Below are positions 39,801-51,400 of a stretch of 64,000 nucleotides of DNA, in pieces. The notes beneath the pieces were generated by a model. The model saw only the letters and a list, made by a program, of their open reading frames with translations. It was not told where the DNA came from and ran no database searches. Each line of letters begins with the position of its first letter. Position 1 is the stretch's first letter. The DNA lies in NCBI GenBank assembly GCA_963695415.1, contig CAVOGL010000007.1:558001-622000 (forward strand). The letters are read 5' to 3'. The DNA comes from CAVXWV01 sp963695415. Its GTDB lineage: Bacteria; Chloroflexota; Anaerolineae; Anaerolineales; UBA4823. A program made the position numbers and the translations under genes.

Positions 39801-41826
39801 ATCCGGGATGGTTGAATTCTTAGGACGTCTCGATAACCAGGTTAAATTAAGGGGATTTCGCCTGGAACTGGGTGACATTGAAACAGCATTGCATAAGATC
39901 GATGGGATTGCTGAAGGGGTTGTGATCCTGAGGGAAGACCGACCCGGAATAAAACAACTTGTTGCCTATATAAAAATTCGTGAAGAAACTGAATTGACAC
40001 TGACTCAAATAAGAGAACAATTGAAAAATGTATTACCAGATTACATGGTTCCGGCAATATTTATGGAACTTGATGTATTCCCCTTAACATCCAGCGGCAA
40101 GATCAATCGACGCGCTCTACCAAAACCGGATGAAAACCTCCTTACTTCTAATGAAACGCATGTGGCACCAGAAACTAATGAGGAAGAGGCATTATCGAAG
40201 ATATGGGGAGAAATTCTCCATCTCGAGAATATAAGCGTGAATTCTAACTTTTTTGAATTAGGGGGTGATTCAATTCTGGCGATTCAGGTTGTATCGAAAG
40301 CGAACCAGGCTGGCCTGGTATTTTCTGTTCGAGACTTGTTTGAAGCACAAACGGTCAGGGAATTGGCAAGACGAGTCGAAAATAAGTCACTTGTGGAAGC
40401 TGAACAAGGTCTGGTAACAGGAAAGGCAAATCTTTCTCCGATCCAGAAGTGGTTTTTCGATCAGAACTTCACTGAATTTTGGCATTGGAACCAGGCAGTA
40501 TTATTCGGAGTGAAAGAGGAACTGGATGAGTTTACGCTAATCGAGTCAGTGAGGATCCTTACAGATCATCATGATGTGCTGAGGGCAAAATTTTCCATGG
40601 AAATATCTGGAACATGGACATTTGAGTTTAGGGAAAAAAATGATTTCACTCCTGTCCGCACTTTTGAATTGGGGGATGTCAGCGAAATCGAGGTGGATAA
40701 TTTTGTACAATCAAAGATAAAGGAATTCCAGGAAGGAATCAACCTAACGGATGGTCCGCTTTTTTGGGTGATTTATTTTAAAACTGGTGAGATGAAGCCG
40801 GACTTATTGTTCATAGTGATTCATCACCTGATTATTGATGGAATTTCCTGGAGAATTTTGTTAGAAGACCTCGAGTTAGTGTACACGGCGTTGATGCAAA
40901 GAAATGAACCAATTTTGCCACCAAAAACGACATCATTTAAGGAATGGACTGAAAACCTGGTTAATTTTTCTAAAACCTTTGATTTTGAAGATGAAAAATC
41001 TTATTGGAAACGGATAGCGACTTTTAACATCAGATCACTTCCATGCGATTTCCCGCCCAGTAATAATTTAAGAAAATTTACGAAGCAGGTTCGGATTGAA
41101 TTTTCTCCAGGTGAGACCGAACAAATAACCCGGGATATTATCCAATCCACAGGTGCTGGAATTAATAACATCTTTTTAATGGCATTAGCTCTTGCGTATC
41201 ATGAATGGTCGGGAGACCACCAGTTATTACTTGAGATGGAGGGTCATGGCAGATCCGATATCTTAGAAGGCATGAATCCGTACAGAACAATGGGGTGGTT
41301 CACAACTATGTATCCAGTTTTACTGAGGTTGTCCGCCGAGGGAACTTATAGTGAACATCTTGCGGAAATTACCAGACAGATGAACCAGATCCCGAATGAT
41401 GGGTTTACTTATGGAATACTCCGATATCTTCAGGGGTCCGGGGATGAATTTCCAGTAATTCGACCGGAGATCAGCTTTAATTATCTTGGGCAAATCCATT
41501 CATCGGCAAATGATTCAAGGCTTTTCACCCTGGTTTCGCAAAATGTTGGAAAATCAATGAGTCCACTCAGTCATAGAAGCCATCTTATAGAAATAATCGG
41601 TTCAATTTTAAACGGTGTGCTTCAATTTGAGTGGCACTTTTCAGAAAATATCCACAGATCAGATAACATAGAGCATTTTTCTCAATTATTCAAAAAGAAC
41701 CTAATTAATATGATCTCGGGATTTGAAGTAGATCATCAAGATGCCCTGCCGATTGATTTTTTGACGGACGTAAACCTGGACAATGAAGAACTCGATCAAA
41801 TCTTTGATGAACTTGGTGACATGTAA
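33817..41826 (+). CDS. NRPS, two modules plus epimerase: C-A-PCP-C-A-PCP-E
   Basis: About 2,670 residues. The first condensation domain (HHIISDGWS, H177) is followed by A1 (YTSGSTGNPKG at 672; pocket about D-A-L-F-M-G-V-T-F-K, similar to aliphatic codes) and a PCP (S1078). A second C (HHIVADGWS, H1270), A2 (YTSGSTGLPKG at 1757; pocket about D-A-E-D-M-G-L-V-N-K) and PCP (GGDS, S2152) follow. The C-terminal epimerization domain has HHLIIDGISWRILLEDL (H2336), MEGHGR and FNYLGQ. It should convert the second residue to the D form. The start is placed at 33817 (MSDIERR), 6 bases after GGAG; a TTG at 33805 and an ATG at 33814 are alternatives. The next gene begins with a D-accepting condensation domain, as expected after E. 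Confidence 0.94.
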   Translation: MSDIERRIANLSPEKRALLTKKLQQKQNVNLSAPKIERRQDASSYPLSFAQQRMWFLNQWEPDNPFYNITSFVRILGNLDINALEGSIDKVIERHAILRSRFLTDKGLPKQVIDDDQVFNLPVIDLSSLKEDEFGDRLKLLMDAEAKKGFDLVEGPLLRAKLVRFSSENHVLFLSMHHIISDGWSMRVFITEVLLLYEAFTTKKPITLVDLPIQYFDYAEWQKQHLTDEVLETQLNFWKQQIGDPNQVLDLPTDKPRPEMLTQNGSVFRFDIPPELSAKIKPFTRKHEISSFMFFLAVFQIMLYRYSAQEEIRVGIPVANRPVPELETIMGMFVNTLVINGQFSDATTAEEFFSQTKESVLNAFSHQDLPLETLIEELDVIRDLRYSPLFQVMFAYQENLTKELYTKELKLEIMDFDSKSSKFDITLFIEESGDEYTGIIEYNTDIFYEETIKRMAAHFRVLLESIIENSSTRISHLPLLTLEEEHKQILDWNDTQTSYPVESTIVELFHKQANMNPQIIAAEFHDQNGLIARSTYSELDEKSNRIAQLLVNNGISSNDIVSIFMERSMLMIEATLGIIKAGGAYLPIDTGYPIERVRFMVNDGQTPVLLTSQKYVNDIDKIFNTEIEGYDFLQKTQVIYLDSEKTKSSLFGKSPHFQGQRSSSSDLAYVMYTSGSTGNPKGVSIPQRAIVRLLFNTNYLSVPPGSRFAHASNPSFDAATLEIWGALLHGCTLVGVSKEIALTTHQYSKFLRDNKITHLFLTPALFNNIVKEEPDAFRTLDHLMVGGEQMDMHTARILMHSNPPKRFTNVYGPTESTTFTTWHDVSLQDVEQRKTIIPIGKPISNTTTFVLDQNLRPVPVGVTGELFIGGDGLARGYHNQPEMTSESFIQNPYIDLLIDRLDYRANETRLYKTGDLVRYLPDGDIVFLGRNDFQIKLRGLRIELGEIENVISEYPGISDQVVVVREDVPGEKRIIGYLVQDDENEVDLSDLRAYLNSKLPEYMVPIAFVLLDFLPINQNGKVDRKRLPKPDLTDIIIQSNYIAPRNELESTLCDIWEGLLGINNIGVADNFFALGGHSLLVTQLASRIRSEYDIEVKVRSIFEHPTIEELSVIIKDQQKLGHLYHEEPITNIQDRTNLELSYAQQRLWFLDNLNPESPEYNVPFAIRVKGMLDTQFLLKSIEDVTIRHEILRSRIATRNGRPIVEIIEQASPDFRIVDLVETTSGEREMTIDHLVQKEIQSTFNLERDTLIRVTVIKIQPEEFILLFVVHHIVADGWSLMIFFNEISIQYANYQLNKAQSFEPLEIQFYDYASWQKQRLKGEFVEEGIQFWKRYLDDIPAILELPTSYVRPAINSGKGRQIKFQIEKGISEDIRRLVMNSDVTHYMFFLTAFYILLNRYSQQDDIVIGSPVTNRNHVSLENLIGFFVNTIAIRVDQGDDLSVIDLLNQVKESALNAFSHSELPFEMVIQALQPERDLSVTPIFQVMFGYQEPFDFASGFVESGMELEQYHLDAGTSKFDLTLTIADNGSEFIGNLEYRVDLFSPGFMENFVSHLQSIISLITQHPKEKFKQLRYLTSIEEHKMLFEYNRNELPIAHRETVVSLFNSQAHKSPKQIAVIAGMGDQRNEINYSDLLRRSNKLAHFLKNNGVSKGQIIGLFCERSIEMIIGLLGILKSGCAYVPLDPMYPHERLKLILNDIQEANKSNPFVLSQSGLNSLLPDNQYRIINLDSDWKDIENESEINPEITITSEDLVYVLYTSGSTGLPKGVMIEHHNLVNLWIGMRHLVDYGSDDGGSRFSLNAPLLFDASVEQWIMLLSGETIVIVPQEIRMDGKKMISWIEENQIDVLDCVPSQLKLMIDEGLLDTVDKYRPRVVMPGGEAITQEIWSVLVESRMTDFYNLYGPTECSVNSAICKVKDHPKSPVIGKGMINTYLYVLDANFQIVPTGVPGELYISGEAVGRGYLNKPDLTNEKFLPDPFRPGLRMYRTGDRVRWLESGMVEFLGRLDNQVKLRGFRLELGDIETALHKIDGIAEGVVILREDRPGIKQLVAYIKIREETELTLTQIREQLKNVLPDYMVPAIFMELDVFPLTSSGKINRRALPKPDENLLTSNETHVAPETNEEEALSKIWGEILHLENISVNSNFFELGGDSILAIQVVSKANQAGLVFSVRDLFEAQTVRELARRVENKSLVEAEQGLVTGKANLSPIQKWFFDQNFTEFWHWNQAVLFGVKEELDEFTLIESVRILTDHHDVLRAKFSMEISGTWTFEFREKNDFTPVRTFELGDVSEIEVDNFVQSKIKEFQEGINLTDGPLFWVIYFKTGEMKPDLLFIVIHHLIIDGISWRILLEDLELVYTALMQRNEPILPPKTTSFKEWTENLVNFSKTFDFEDEKSYWKRIATFNIRSLPCDFPPSNNLRKFTKQVRIEFSPGETEQITRDIIQSTGAGINNIFLMALALAYHEWSGDHQLLLEMEGHGRSDILEGMNPYRTMGWFTTMYPVLLRLSAEGTYSEHLAEITRQMNQIPNDGFTYGILRYLQGSGDEFPVIRPEISFNYLGQIHSSANDSRLFTLVSQNVGKSMSPLSHRSHLIEIIGSILNGVLQFEWHFSENIHRSDNIEHFSQLFKKNLINMISGFEVDHQDALPIDFLTDVNLDNEELDQIFDELGDM

Positions 41827-41997
41827 ATCAAAGAATATAAAGATTGATTGCATACCACAAAGTGATTTCAAAGTATTTCTGCATTAATTATAAAGATTGC
41901 ATTTAAGATGGTTTGTTATATTCAACCTTCGAGAATGGCTTTGCCATGACTTGATATTACTGCTTGTCTGAATCTGGATATGAGAAAGAAATAGCTA

Positions 41998-44900
41998 ATG
42001 AGCAAAAAAAATGTTGAAGCCATATATCCATTATCTCCTATGCAGCAAGGTATGGTTTTCCATACCCTTTATGCGCCTGAAGTCCACAACATATTTAGGG
42101 GTTTTTGTCGCCAGGATAAAAGGGGACTTGAATTTCCAAAGCTTTGAAAAAGCCTGGAAATCAGTCATTGATCGACATTCCGCGTTGCGTACCTCATTTG
42201 TTTGGAAACGGTTAGAACGGATGCTTCAAGTTGTCCAAAAAAATGTAGATATTTCTATCGAATTTTACGATTGGAGAGAAAAATCCCTTGGGAATATCGA
42301 GACTGAAATTGATGAATTCGTCCTGGCGAGACGGGCAGACGGTTTTGATTTATCCAAATCACCATTAATAAAATTATTTTTAATCCAAATCGGGAACGAT
42401 GAATACGAGTTTTTCTGGTTAACCCACCATGCCATTCTAGATGGATGGTCTATCCCGATTATTTTTCGCGATTTATTCCATTTTTACGAAGTATATTCAA
42501 ATGGAAGTTCAGTCTCCTTAAATTCTACCCGAGTATATCGTGATTATCTCCAGTGGCTCCAAAACCAAAATCTGGACGACGCCAGAAGATTCTGGGAGGA
42601 CGAATTAGCCGGTTTCGAAGAACCGACAAAATTACCTTATGATTTTAAATCAAAGAATGGTAAACAGGGAAACAAATTTAAAGAAATCGAAGGTAAGTTA
42701 CTTGAAACTATTTCGAACGAACTTGTTGACTTCTCCAGAATGAACCAGGTAACACTAAGCACGGTCATTCAAGCTGCGTGGGCGTTTCTACTCGGAAAGT
42801 TAACAAGAGAAAATGATATTGTTTTTGGAATGACGGTCTCTGGAAGACCTGCAGAATTATCTGGCGTAGATGAGATGGTTGGTCTATTCATCAATACACT
42901 CCCATTAAGGATCAAATTATCACCAGATATTCCTGTCACTCAGTGGCTGCAAGAAATTCAAGCGAAAGTCGCGGCAATTCACCAATATGAATATTCACCC
43001 TTGTATGATATCCAGGAGTGGAGCGAAATTGCTCCCGGAACCCAGCTTTTCCAAAGTATCCTGGTTTTTGAAAATTATCCCATTGGGGAAGCCGTTCAAC
43101 TAAGAAATTCAAATTTTGAAATCACAAAATTCTCTTCAATCGAAGAGACTAATTATCCACTGAACATAATTTCTTCACCTGGAACGCCACTACCGATCAA
43201 GATTTCTTTTGATGAGAGCATCTTCCAATTAACTGATATCGAGAAATTGTTAGATCAACTATTACAGGTCATTACCAATTTTGTCCGGAATCCGGAAATG
43301 TTGTTACGGGATGTCAAAATCCTTTCCGTAGAAGACGAAAGAAAAATGGTCTACGAGTGGAATAATACTGATGTCGATGATAGTTTGGAATGCTGCGTAC
43401 ATGAATTGTTTGAACAACAGGCGGAAAGGAAGCCCAATAATATCGCTGTAGCCACTACAGAAAGTGATTATACATATCTCGAACTTAATAAATTCGCTAA
43501 CCAGTTAGCCCACTATATCTCAAAGAAAGACCTGCCACCTGAAACGAGGATAGGTATTTGTTTGGAGCGTTCTTTCGAAATGGTTGCTGTGCTATTGGGG
43601 GTTTTAAAATCTGGTAACGCCTATATTCCGCTTGATCCAAAAAATCCATTTGAGCGCATCTCTTATATGCTTGATGAGGGAGATGCTCAATTATTAATCA
43701 CTGATTCCAAATTATATAAACATTTACAACCTTTGGCAATTGATGTCTTGCTGATAGATACTATGGCTGATGATATAAAGTCGGAGCCTGACACGAACCT
43801 GGAACTTGCCATCACAGGCTCGCAACTGGTATATGTTTTATTTACCTCCGGTTCCACAGGTCAACCAAAAGGGGTTATGGTTGAGCATAGATCATTGTTG
43901 AATCTAACACTATACCAAAAGGGTAATTATAAATTATCTGAAATTGATAAAGTGCTTCAACTTTTATCCTTCAGTTTTGATGCAGCAGGGGAAGAAATAT
44001 ATCCATCCTTATGTTCGGGAGCCACTCTGGTGCTTGCGCCTCCAGATGTAGACCTGACAACAAAGCCATTCCTGGATTTCTGCAGAGAAAATGAAATATC
44101 TATATTACACCTCAATCCTTCCTTATGGCATGTCATGGTGAGTGATTTAGAGGAGGGTGCTGGAACCATCCCAGAAGAAATCAGGATAACGGTCGTTGGT
44201 GGTGAGTCACCATCATTCGAAAGATTGCAATCATGGCGAGAGTTAACAAAGGCAGTTCGTCCATTAGAAGAAACGGTATTTATTAACACATATGGTCCCA
44301 CCGAAGCCACAATAACAGCTACAGATTTTAAAATTTTATCCGACACAAAATTTATTGACCAGCAAATACCGATCGGTAAACCAATCAACAATACCAAGGT
44401 TTATGTTCTAGACCAGTTCGGTCATCCTGTACCAGTTGGAGTATCGGGTGAGTTGTTCATCAGTGGGGTAGGATTGTCGCGCGGATATATCAACAAACCG
44501 AATTTATCTGAGGAAAAATTTCTTGACAATGAATTCGTTCCAGGCACAAAAATGTATCGAACGGGAGATTTGGTTCGCTATCTTCCAGATGGAAACATCG
44601 AATTCCTGGGAAGAATTGATAACCAGGTAAAAATCCGGGGTTACAGAATTGAACTCAGTGAGATTGAATCTGCTCTTTTATCGGAACCGACTATTCACAC
44701 TGGTGTTGCCGTAGTGAAAGGTGCCAATCTTGATAAGAGAATAATCGCTTATGTCGTGCCAAAAAATGGCAACGATATCGACGTTGATAATGTGAAGAAA
44801 TACCTGGGCTCGAAGATACCAGGATATATGATCCCTTCACTGCTAGTCCAAATTGATGCATTACCGACCTTAAATTCCGGAAAAATTGATTATAAGAATT

Positions 44901-47900
44901 TACCGGATCCTGAATTTAACGTAGACAAGGAAGAGGCAGATAAAGCACCTAAAAATCCTATCGAGGAATTGCTGATATCCATCTGGGAAAAATTACTGGG
45001 ACATCCCAATATCGGTGTGAACGATAATTTTATTAACCTTGGTGGGCATTCATTGTTAATCACTCAATTAAGTTCCAAAGTTCGGGACATTTTCCAGGTT
45101 GAGTTACCTTTAAAAACTTTTTTCGAGGCTGAATCATTGCGTGAACTCGCCGCAATTATCTATCAGGAGCAGCAGCAAAAGATTGGATACTCGCCATCAG
45201 TTATTGAAGTACAACCAAGAGAAGGAATTTTACCGCTTTCGTTTGCCCAACAAAGATTGTGGTTCCTGGATCAACTCTCGCCAGGAAATTTGTTTTACAA
45301 CATCCCGGTCGCATTACGGTTTAAGGGCGAAATGGATGTCGAGGCTTTCAGGTGGAGTATCAATCAAATTATTGCAAGACACGAAATATTAAGGACCAGG
45401 TTTGATTCTGTATCAGGAAAACCAGTACAAATCATTGAAGACCAGTTAGAAGTAGAGATACCATTCGTGGACCTTATTGAGATCCCAGAAAGTGAAAGGT
45501 TTGATCAGGTAATTCAATTATTGACTGCGGAAGCAAATAAACCATTTGAGTTATCGCTGCTGCCATTAATGCGTGTATTATTCGTTCGAACCAATGAGGA
45601 TGAGCATTTCTTTCTTCTGACAATTCATCACATTATCACGGATGGATGGTCAGTTAATTTGATGGTTAAAGAGCTTGTGCGATTATATGAAATCAGAATC
45701 TTGGCAGATACGACATCAGATATCAGCTCAGACTTGCCTCCCCTACCAATCCAGTATGCAGATTTCACCTTGTGGCAGAGGAAATGGTTGGAAGGTGACA
45801 ATCTGAGCTTGCAGCTGGATTATTGGCGTAATAAATTAAATGGTCGCCCTCACCTGCTTAATCTCCCCACAGACTACCCGAGACCTCCTTTACAGAGCTC
45901 TAACGGTGGCGCGATTAATTTTGAAATTGATAAAGAGACATTTGATTCGTTACGAACTGTCAGTATTGCAAACAATGTGACTTTATTTATCACCCTCTTG
46001 GCTTCATTCCAGATTCTATTAGCTAAGTATTCCGGTCAGGAAGACATCCTGGTTGGTACTCCGATCGCGAACAGGAATCGCAGTGAGCTTGAACAGTTAC
46101 TCGGCTTTTTTGTCAATACCTTGGTGGTCAGGTCAAATATAACAGCTGAACAAAGTGTTAGCCAATTATTGAAGCAAGTCAGGGAAACCGCCATAGAGGC
46201 ATATGCTCACCAAGATTTGCCTTTCGAATTACTGGTCGAATCCATCCAACCTGAGAGGGATCTCAGTCATTCGCCGATATTCCAGGCAGCTTTCTCGCTG
46301 CAAACTATGCCATCACAAATACTGGAGATCCCAGGGTTAATTATTGAGCCAGTAGAATTAGAAAGTTTGACATCGAAATTCGATTTAACCATGGTTATGG
46401 CAGAGACTGATAGTGGATTATCAGGAACTCTCGAGTTCAGTACGGATTTGTTTGAGCAAAGAACGATCGAGAAGATGGTTGAACACTGGAAGGTACTTCT
46501 CGAAAGTGTAGCGAGGAACGATGAAGAACTGGTTTCGAATATCAATATTTTGACAGATGATGAAAAAACAACCATTCTGCATGACTGGAACCAGACGTAT
46601 GCGCAGACTCCAATAAATTTTTGTGCTCACGAGCTGTTTGAATTCCAAGCCCAGCACAATCCGAATGTTGTTGCTCTCTCTTTTGATGGAAGGGAACTGA
46701 CTTACGAAGAATTGAATAAGAAATCCAATCAACTTGCTAATTTTCTCATCGACCTTGGGATTGCGGATAATGATCTGGTTGGCATTTCGACACTTCGTTC
46801 CATAGAGATGGTAATTGGTGTGTTAGCAGTTATGAAAGCCGGAGGGGCGTACCTTCCTTTAGATCCCACATATCCGTCTGATCGCCTGGAATTTATGGTT
46901 TCAGATTCCCACATTTCATATTTACTCAGTCAACGGGTTTTGGAAACTCAAATCCCTAAATCGAATGCCCGAATTATTTGGCTTGATGCAGATTGGGATA
47001 AGATTTCCGAATTTCCAGACACCCAACCTGATGTAAAGGTTAGTCCGGATGACCTGGCATATGTAATTTATACTTCTGGGTCAACTGGAAAACCAAAAGG
47101 TACACTTCTCAATCATCGAGGTTTGAGTAATTTAACCGGCGCTCAGAAAACGGCATTTAACGTTCGCATAGGCAGTAAAATCTTACAATTTTCTCCATAC
47201 AGTTTTGATGCCTCAGTATGGGAAATGTTTATGGCGCTTGCCAATGGCGCTACTTTGTGCATTGTAAAGCAAGAAATTTTGTCCTCACCTGATGATCTTT
47301 TTACTGCAATCGAACAAGAAAAGATTACCAATATTACCTTGCCACCTTCCGTATTGAGAGTAATGCCAAAAGGTGATCTACCTGACTTGGAAACGATCAT
47401 AGCTGCTGGTGAAGCGTGTACGCCTGATTTAGTTGAACACTGGGCAGAAGGAAGGCAGTTTGTCAATGCATACGGTCCAACAGAGACCACTGTATGTGCT
47501 TCAATGTACATGTGTTCGCCCGAAGACGAATCAGCTCCTCCAATCGGTAAGCCAATCGCTAACACTAAACTATATATTTTAGACAACAACCTTTTACCGG
47601 TTCCAGTTGGTGTACCAGGTGAACTTCATGTAAGTGGTGTAAGTCTTGCCAGGGGATATTTAAACCGTCCAGAGGTGACCCGTCAAAAATTCATCCATAA
47701 TCCATATTCCCCAGGAGAGAGGATGTATAAAACAGGTGATCTGGTCAAGTATCGTGCAGATGGAAACATCGAGTTTTTAGGCAGAATTGATCAGCAGGTA
47801 AAAGTTCGAGGCTTCAGAATCGAGTTAGGAGAAATCGAGAATACCATTAACCAACATGATGCTGTGAAAGAATCCGTTGTTGTGGTCAGGGAAGACCAGG

Positions 47901-48481
47901 GAGAAGATAAGAGGATTGTAGTATATATCGTCTTGAATGAAGGAAGTGAGTTATCGGTAAATGAAGTGAAATCGTTTGCCAGGCAATATCTACCAGAATA
48001 TATGGTACCAGCCGCGGTCCTTTTCCTGGATATGTTTCCTCTTTCACCAAGCGGTAAGGTAGATAGAAATCTCCTACCTGCTCCTGATGATATTAATTTT
48101 GGGGTTCAAGCAGAATATATTGCCCCGAGGAATGATCAAGAGGAAGAATTAGCTGCAATTTGCAGTGAATTACTTGGCATAGAAAAAGTCGGAATCAATG
48201 ATAATTTCTTTGAAATGGGAGGGCACTCATTACTTGCCACACAATTTATCTCACGAACTCGAGAAACTTTCGATGTCGAGATTCCTCTAAGGTCTTTGTT
48301 CGAATATCCGACTATTGCTGGACTTTCGGAACAAATTTCATTATTAAAAACACCTGAGGAAACTGAGGATGAAAGAATCCAAAGATTGCTCTCTCAGATT
48401 GACCAAATGGATGAAGATGAAATCCTGACACTCCTAGAAGAGAAACGAAGAAACCTTTCAGAAAGGAATCTGAAGGAATGA
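41998..48481 (+). CDS. NRPS, two modules: C-A-PCP-C-A(Phe)-PCP, with a +1 frameshift near its start
   Basis: The ATG at 41998 opens SKKNVEAIYPLSPMQQGMVFHTLYAPE. One extra base near 42082 shifts the rest (STTYLGVFVARIKGDLN) to the next frame, which is open to 48481. Together they give the usual start of a condensation domain that accepts a D-residue donor (IYPLSPMQQGM). Domains: C (HHAILDGWS, near 42424), A1 (FTSGSTGQPKG, near 43840; pocket about D-A-E-H-V-G-T-I-T-K), PCP (GGHS, near 45048), C (HHIITDGWS), A2 (YTSGSTGKPKG, near 47069) and PCP (near 48226). The A2 pocket reads D-A-W-T-I-A-A-V-C-K, identical to the classical phenylalanine code of GrsA/TycA. The 171 bases before the gene hold no clear gene and only a doubtful promoter. 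Confidence 0.9.
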
Positions 48482-51400
48482 TGTCACAAAGTGATAATGA
48501 TCTCAGAGGAAAACTCAGAGATTTATCTCCCGAGAAGCGTGAATTATTAGAATTATTACTTAAAAGTGAACTAGAAGATAAAGGGAAAAAAGTAACACCT
48601 GTAAGGCGAGACACGAACGAATTTCCACTATCTTTCTCTCAACATCGCATCTGGTTTCTGGAACAACTTGAACCGAACAGCCCGATTTACAACTTACCAT
48701 TAGCTATAAAACTGATAGGTGAGATAAACCTGCATACTTTTCAACTGGTGATCGACCAGATTGTGACCCGGCATGAGTCCCTTCGTACCGTCTTTAGCGA
48801 AATAGATGGAAACCCAATACAGATTGTAAAAACGACTATGCCTGTTCATGTTGAAATATTTGATTATTCAGACAAACCACAAAATGAAATTGAACCTATT
48901 GTCCTCGAACACGCTGGTTCGATTGTCCTCGAACCTTTTGATATAAAAATCGGTCCTCTTTTCAGGATTTGTGTTTTCCGAATAACACCAGTGGAAAATT
49001 TGATCTTACTCAATATGCACCATATTGTTAGTGATGGTTGGTCAATGGGGGTGTTGATCGAAGAAATCATCACGCGGTATGAAATGATTATTCAAGGGGT
49101 AGAATTTCATCCACCTGATATGGAGGTGCAGTACCCGGATTATGCGGTATGGCAGCAAAATTATTATAAAAAAGGTGACAGGCTTGAGAAGCAGTTTGAT
49201 TACTGGAAGAAAAAGTTGGAAAACAGTGAAAACTTCCTGAATTTACCAACAGATTTTCCAAGACCTGTAGTCCGTGAGTTTAAAGGCGACCATATACAAT
49301 TTGTTATCCCAAGTGAGGATTTTGCTGGATTATTGGAATTTTCGAAAGAAAAAGGTGTAACAATTTTCACCAGCCTATTGACCGTTTTTAAGATATTGCT
49401 CTACCGTTATTCTGGTCAAAGTGACATAAGCATTGGAACTCCTCATGCTAACCGAAACCGGAAGGAAATTGAAAACATTATTGGTTTTTTCGTCAACACA
49501 CTGGTTTTAAGGTCAGATTTATCGGGCAATCCACTGTTTGAAGACCTGCTGAAAATGGTACACGAAACGAATTTAGGCGCATTTGAAAATTCTGATTTCC
49601 CTTTTGAAACCCTGGTTGAACGATTGGATCCGGAAAGAGATATGAGTTCTACTCCTCTTTTTCAAATAATGTTCATCCTACAAAATGCTCCCTGGAAACG
49701 CAAAGATATTCCCGGTTTGACAATGGAGATGGTTGATTTACACAGTGGAACTTCAAAATTCGATCTCACATTGGTAATATCTGAATCCAAGGACCAGTTA
49801 TTGTGTTCCTTAGAATTTAGTACAGAAATATTTACTACCACCACAATAAAAAAACTGGCAAGTCATTTTCAGTATTTACTTCGATCAATTTCCAAAGAAC
49901 CACACCAATATATCGACAGTATCCAATATTTGTCGGAAGAAGAAGAAAAAGAGCTGGTTTATGTTTGGAACAAACTGGAGTACGGAATCCCGGAGGGGAG
50001 GAGTCTGGCGAGTTTATTCGAGGAACAGGTTGAAAAGACACCTGATCGAGTTGCGGTAGTGGCGGATGGGAGAAATGGGAGAGAACAGCTCACATATGAA
50101 GATCTGAACAGGAAAGCGAACCAGCTGGCAAGAAGGATGAAGAGAATGGGGGTAGAGAGAGGCGAGCTGGTGGGATTGTTTGTGGAGAGATCGGTAGAAA
50201 TGATGGTGGGATTGATGGGGGTATTGAAGGCAGGTGCAGCGTATGTACCAATGGATCCCTTGTATCCAGTGGAGAGGTTGGGATACATCATCGAAGATGT
50301 GAGTAAGTCGATGGAAAAACCGCCAGTGGTGGTTGTGCAGAGCTGGTTGGAAGAGAAACTGCCTGAGGGGATAGGAGAAGTGGTCCGGGTCGATGCGGAT
50401 TGGGACGAGATCGGATTGGAAAGTGGTGACAATCTTGGGGTAGAGATAGAGTCAACGGACCTGGCGTATGTGTTGTACACGAGTGGGTCGACGGGGAAGC
50501 CAAAGGGTGTGATGATCGAGCAGAGGAGTGTGGTCAACATCTGGATGGCATTGAGGAAAGAGATCTACGGAAAGGAGGAGGGAGAAGGGTTGAGAGTAGC
50601 CCAGAATGCACCGCTGCTGTTTGATGTGTCAGTGGGGCAGTGGGTGATGATGATGAGTGGGGAGACGGTGTACCTGGTGCCGCAGGAAATCCGCATGAGT
50701 GGTGAGAAGCTGGTGGAGTGGATAGAGGAAAACCGCATCGAGGTAATTGATTGTGTCCCGACGCAGTTGAAGATCATGCTGAGGGCAGGATTGACGAGGG
50801 GAGGAGAGCATTGGAGACCCAGGGACGTGCTGCCTTGCGGTGAAGCAATAGACGACGCAACTTGGGATGAGCTGGCAGCATCAGAAGGTATCCGCTTCAC
50901 GAACCTGTATGGACCAACGGAATGCACGGTGTATTCGACATACTGCCATGTGGAGCAATTCCCGGAAAAACCCTTGATAGGGAGAGGGGTGGCGAATTCA
51001 CCGGTGTATGTATTGGATGGAAACAGGGAGCTGGTGCCGGTGGGAGTGCCGGGCGAGTTGTACATCAGCGGGAAAGGGGTGGGGAGAGGGTATCTGAACA
51101 AGCCTGAGATGACGGCAGAAAGGTTCATGGATGACCCATACAGATCTGGATCACAGGATGTACAAAACTGGTGATATAGTCCGCTGGTTGGATGGAGGGC
51201 AGCTGGAATTTCTGGGCAGAGCGGACAACCAGGTCAAATTGAGGGGGTTCAGGATCGAACTTGGTGAGATCGAAACGGTTTTAAAGGGTCATTTTGGCGT
51301 CAAGGACATCGTCGTCCTTGCCCGAAATTTTCTAGGTGCAGGTTCGGATGATAAACGGTTGGTGGCATATGTAATTCCGGAAAATATTGGTCCAGAGGGT

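Noticed and set aside
41827..41997. Promoter in the gap before the NRPS gene at 41998
   Set aside because: TTGCAT with TATTCA at 16 bases is too weak, and no terminator precedes it. Read-through from the upstream gene is enough to explain expression.
49959..51128. Long open frames on the minus strand opposite the twin A-domain blocks (also 53113-54486)
   Set aside because: They appear only where the plus-strand codons are purine-rich, repeat in both copies, and are low-complexity Ser/Thr/Pro translations. They are shadows of the A domains.
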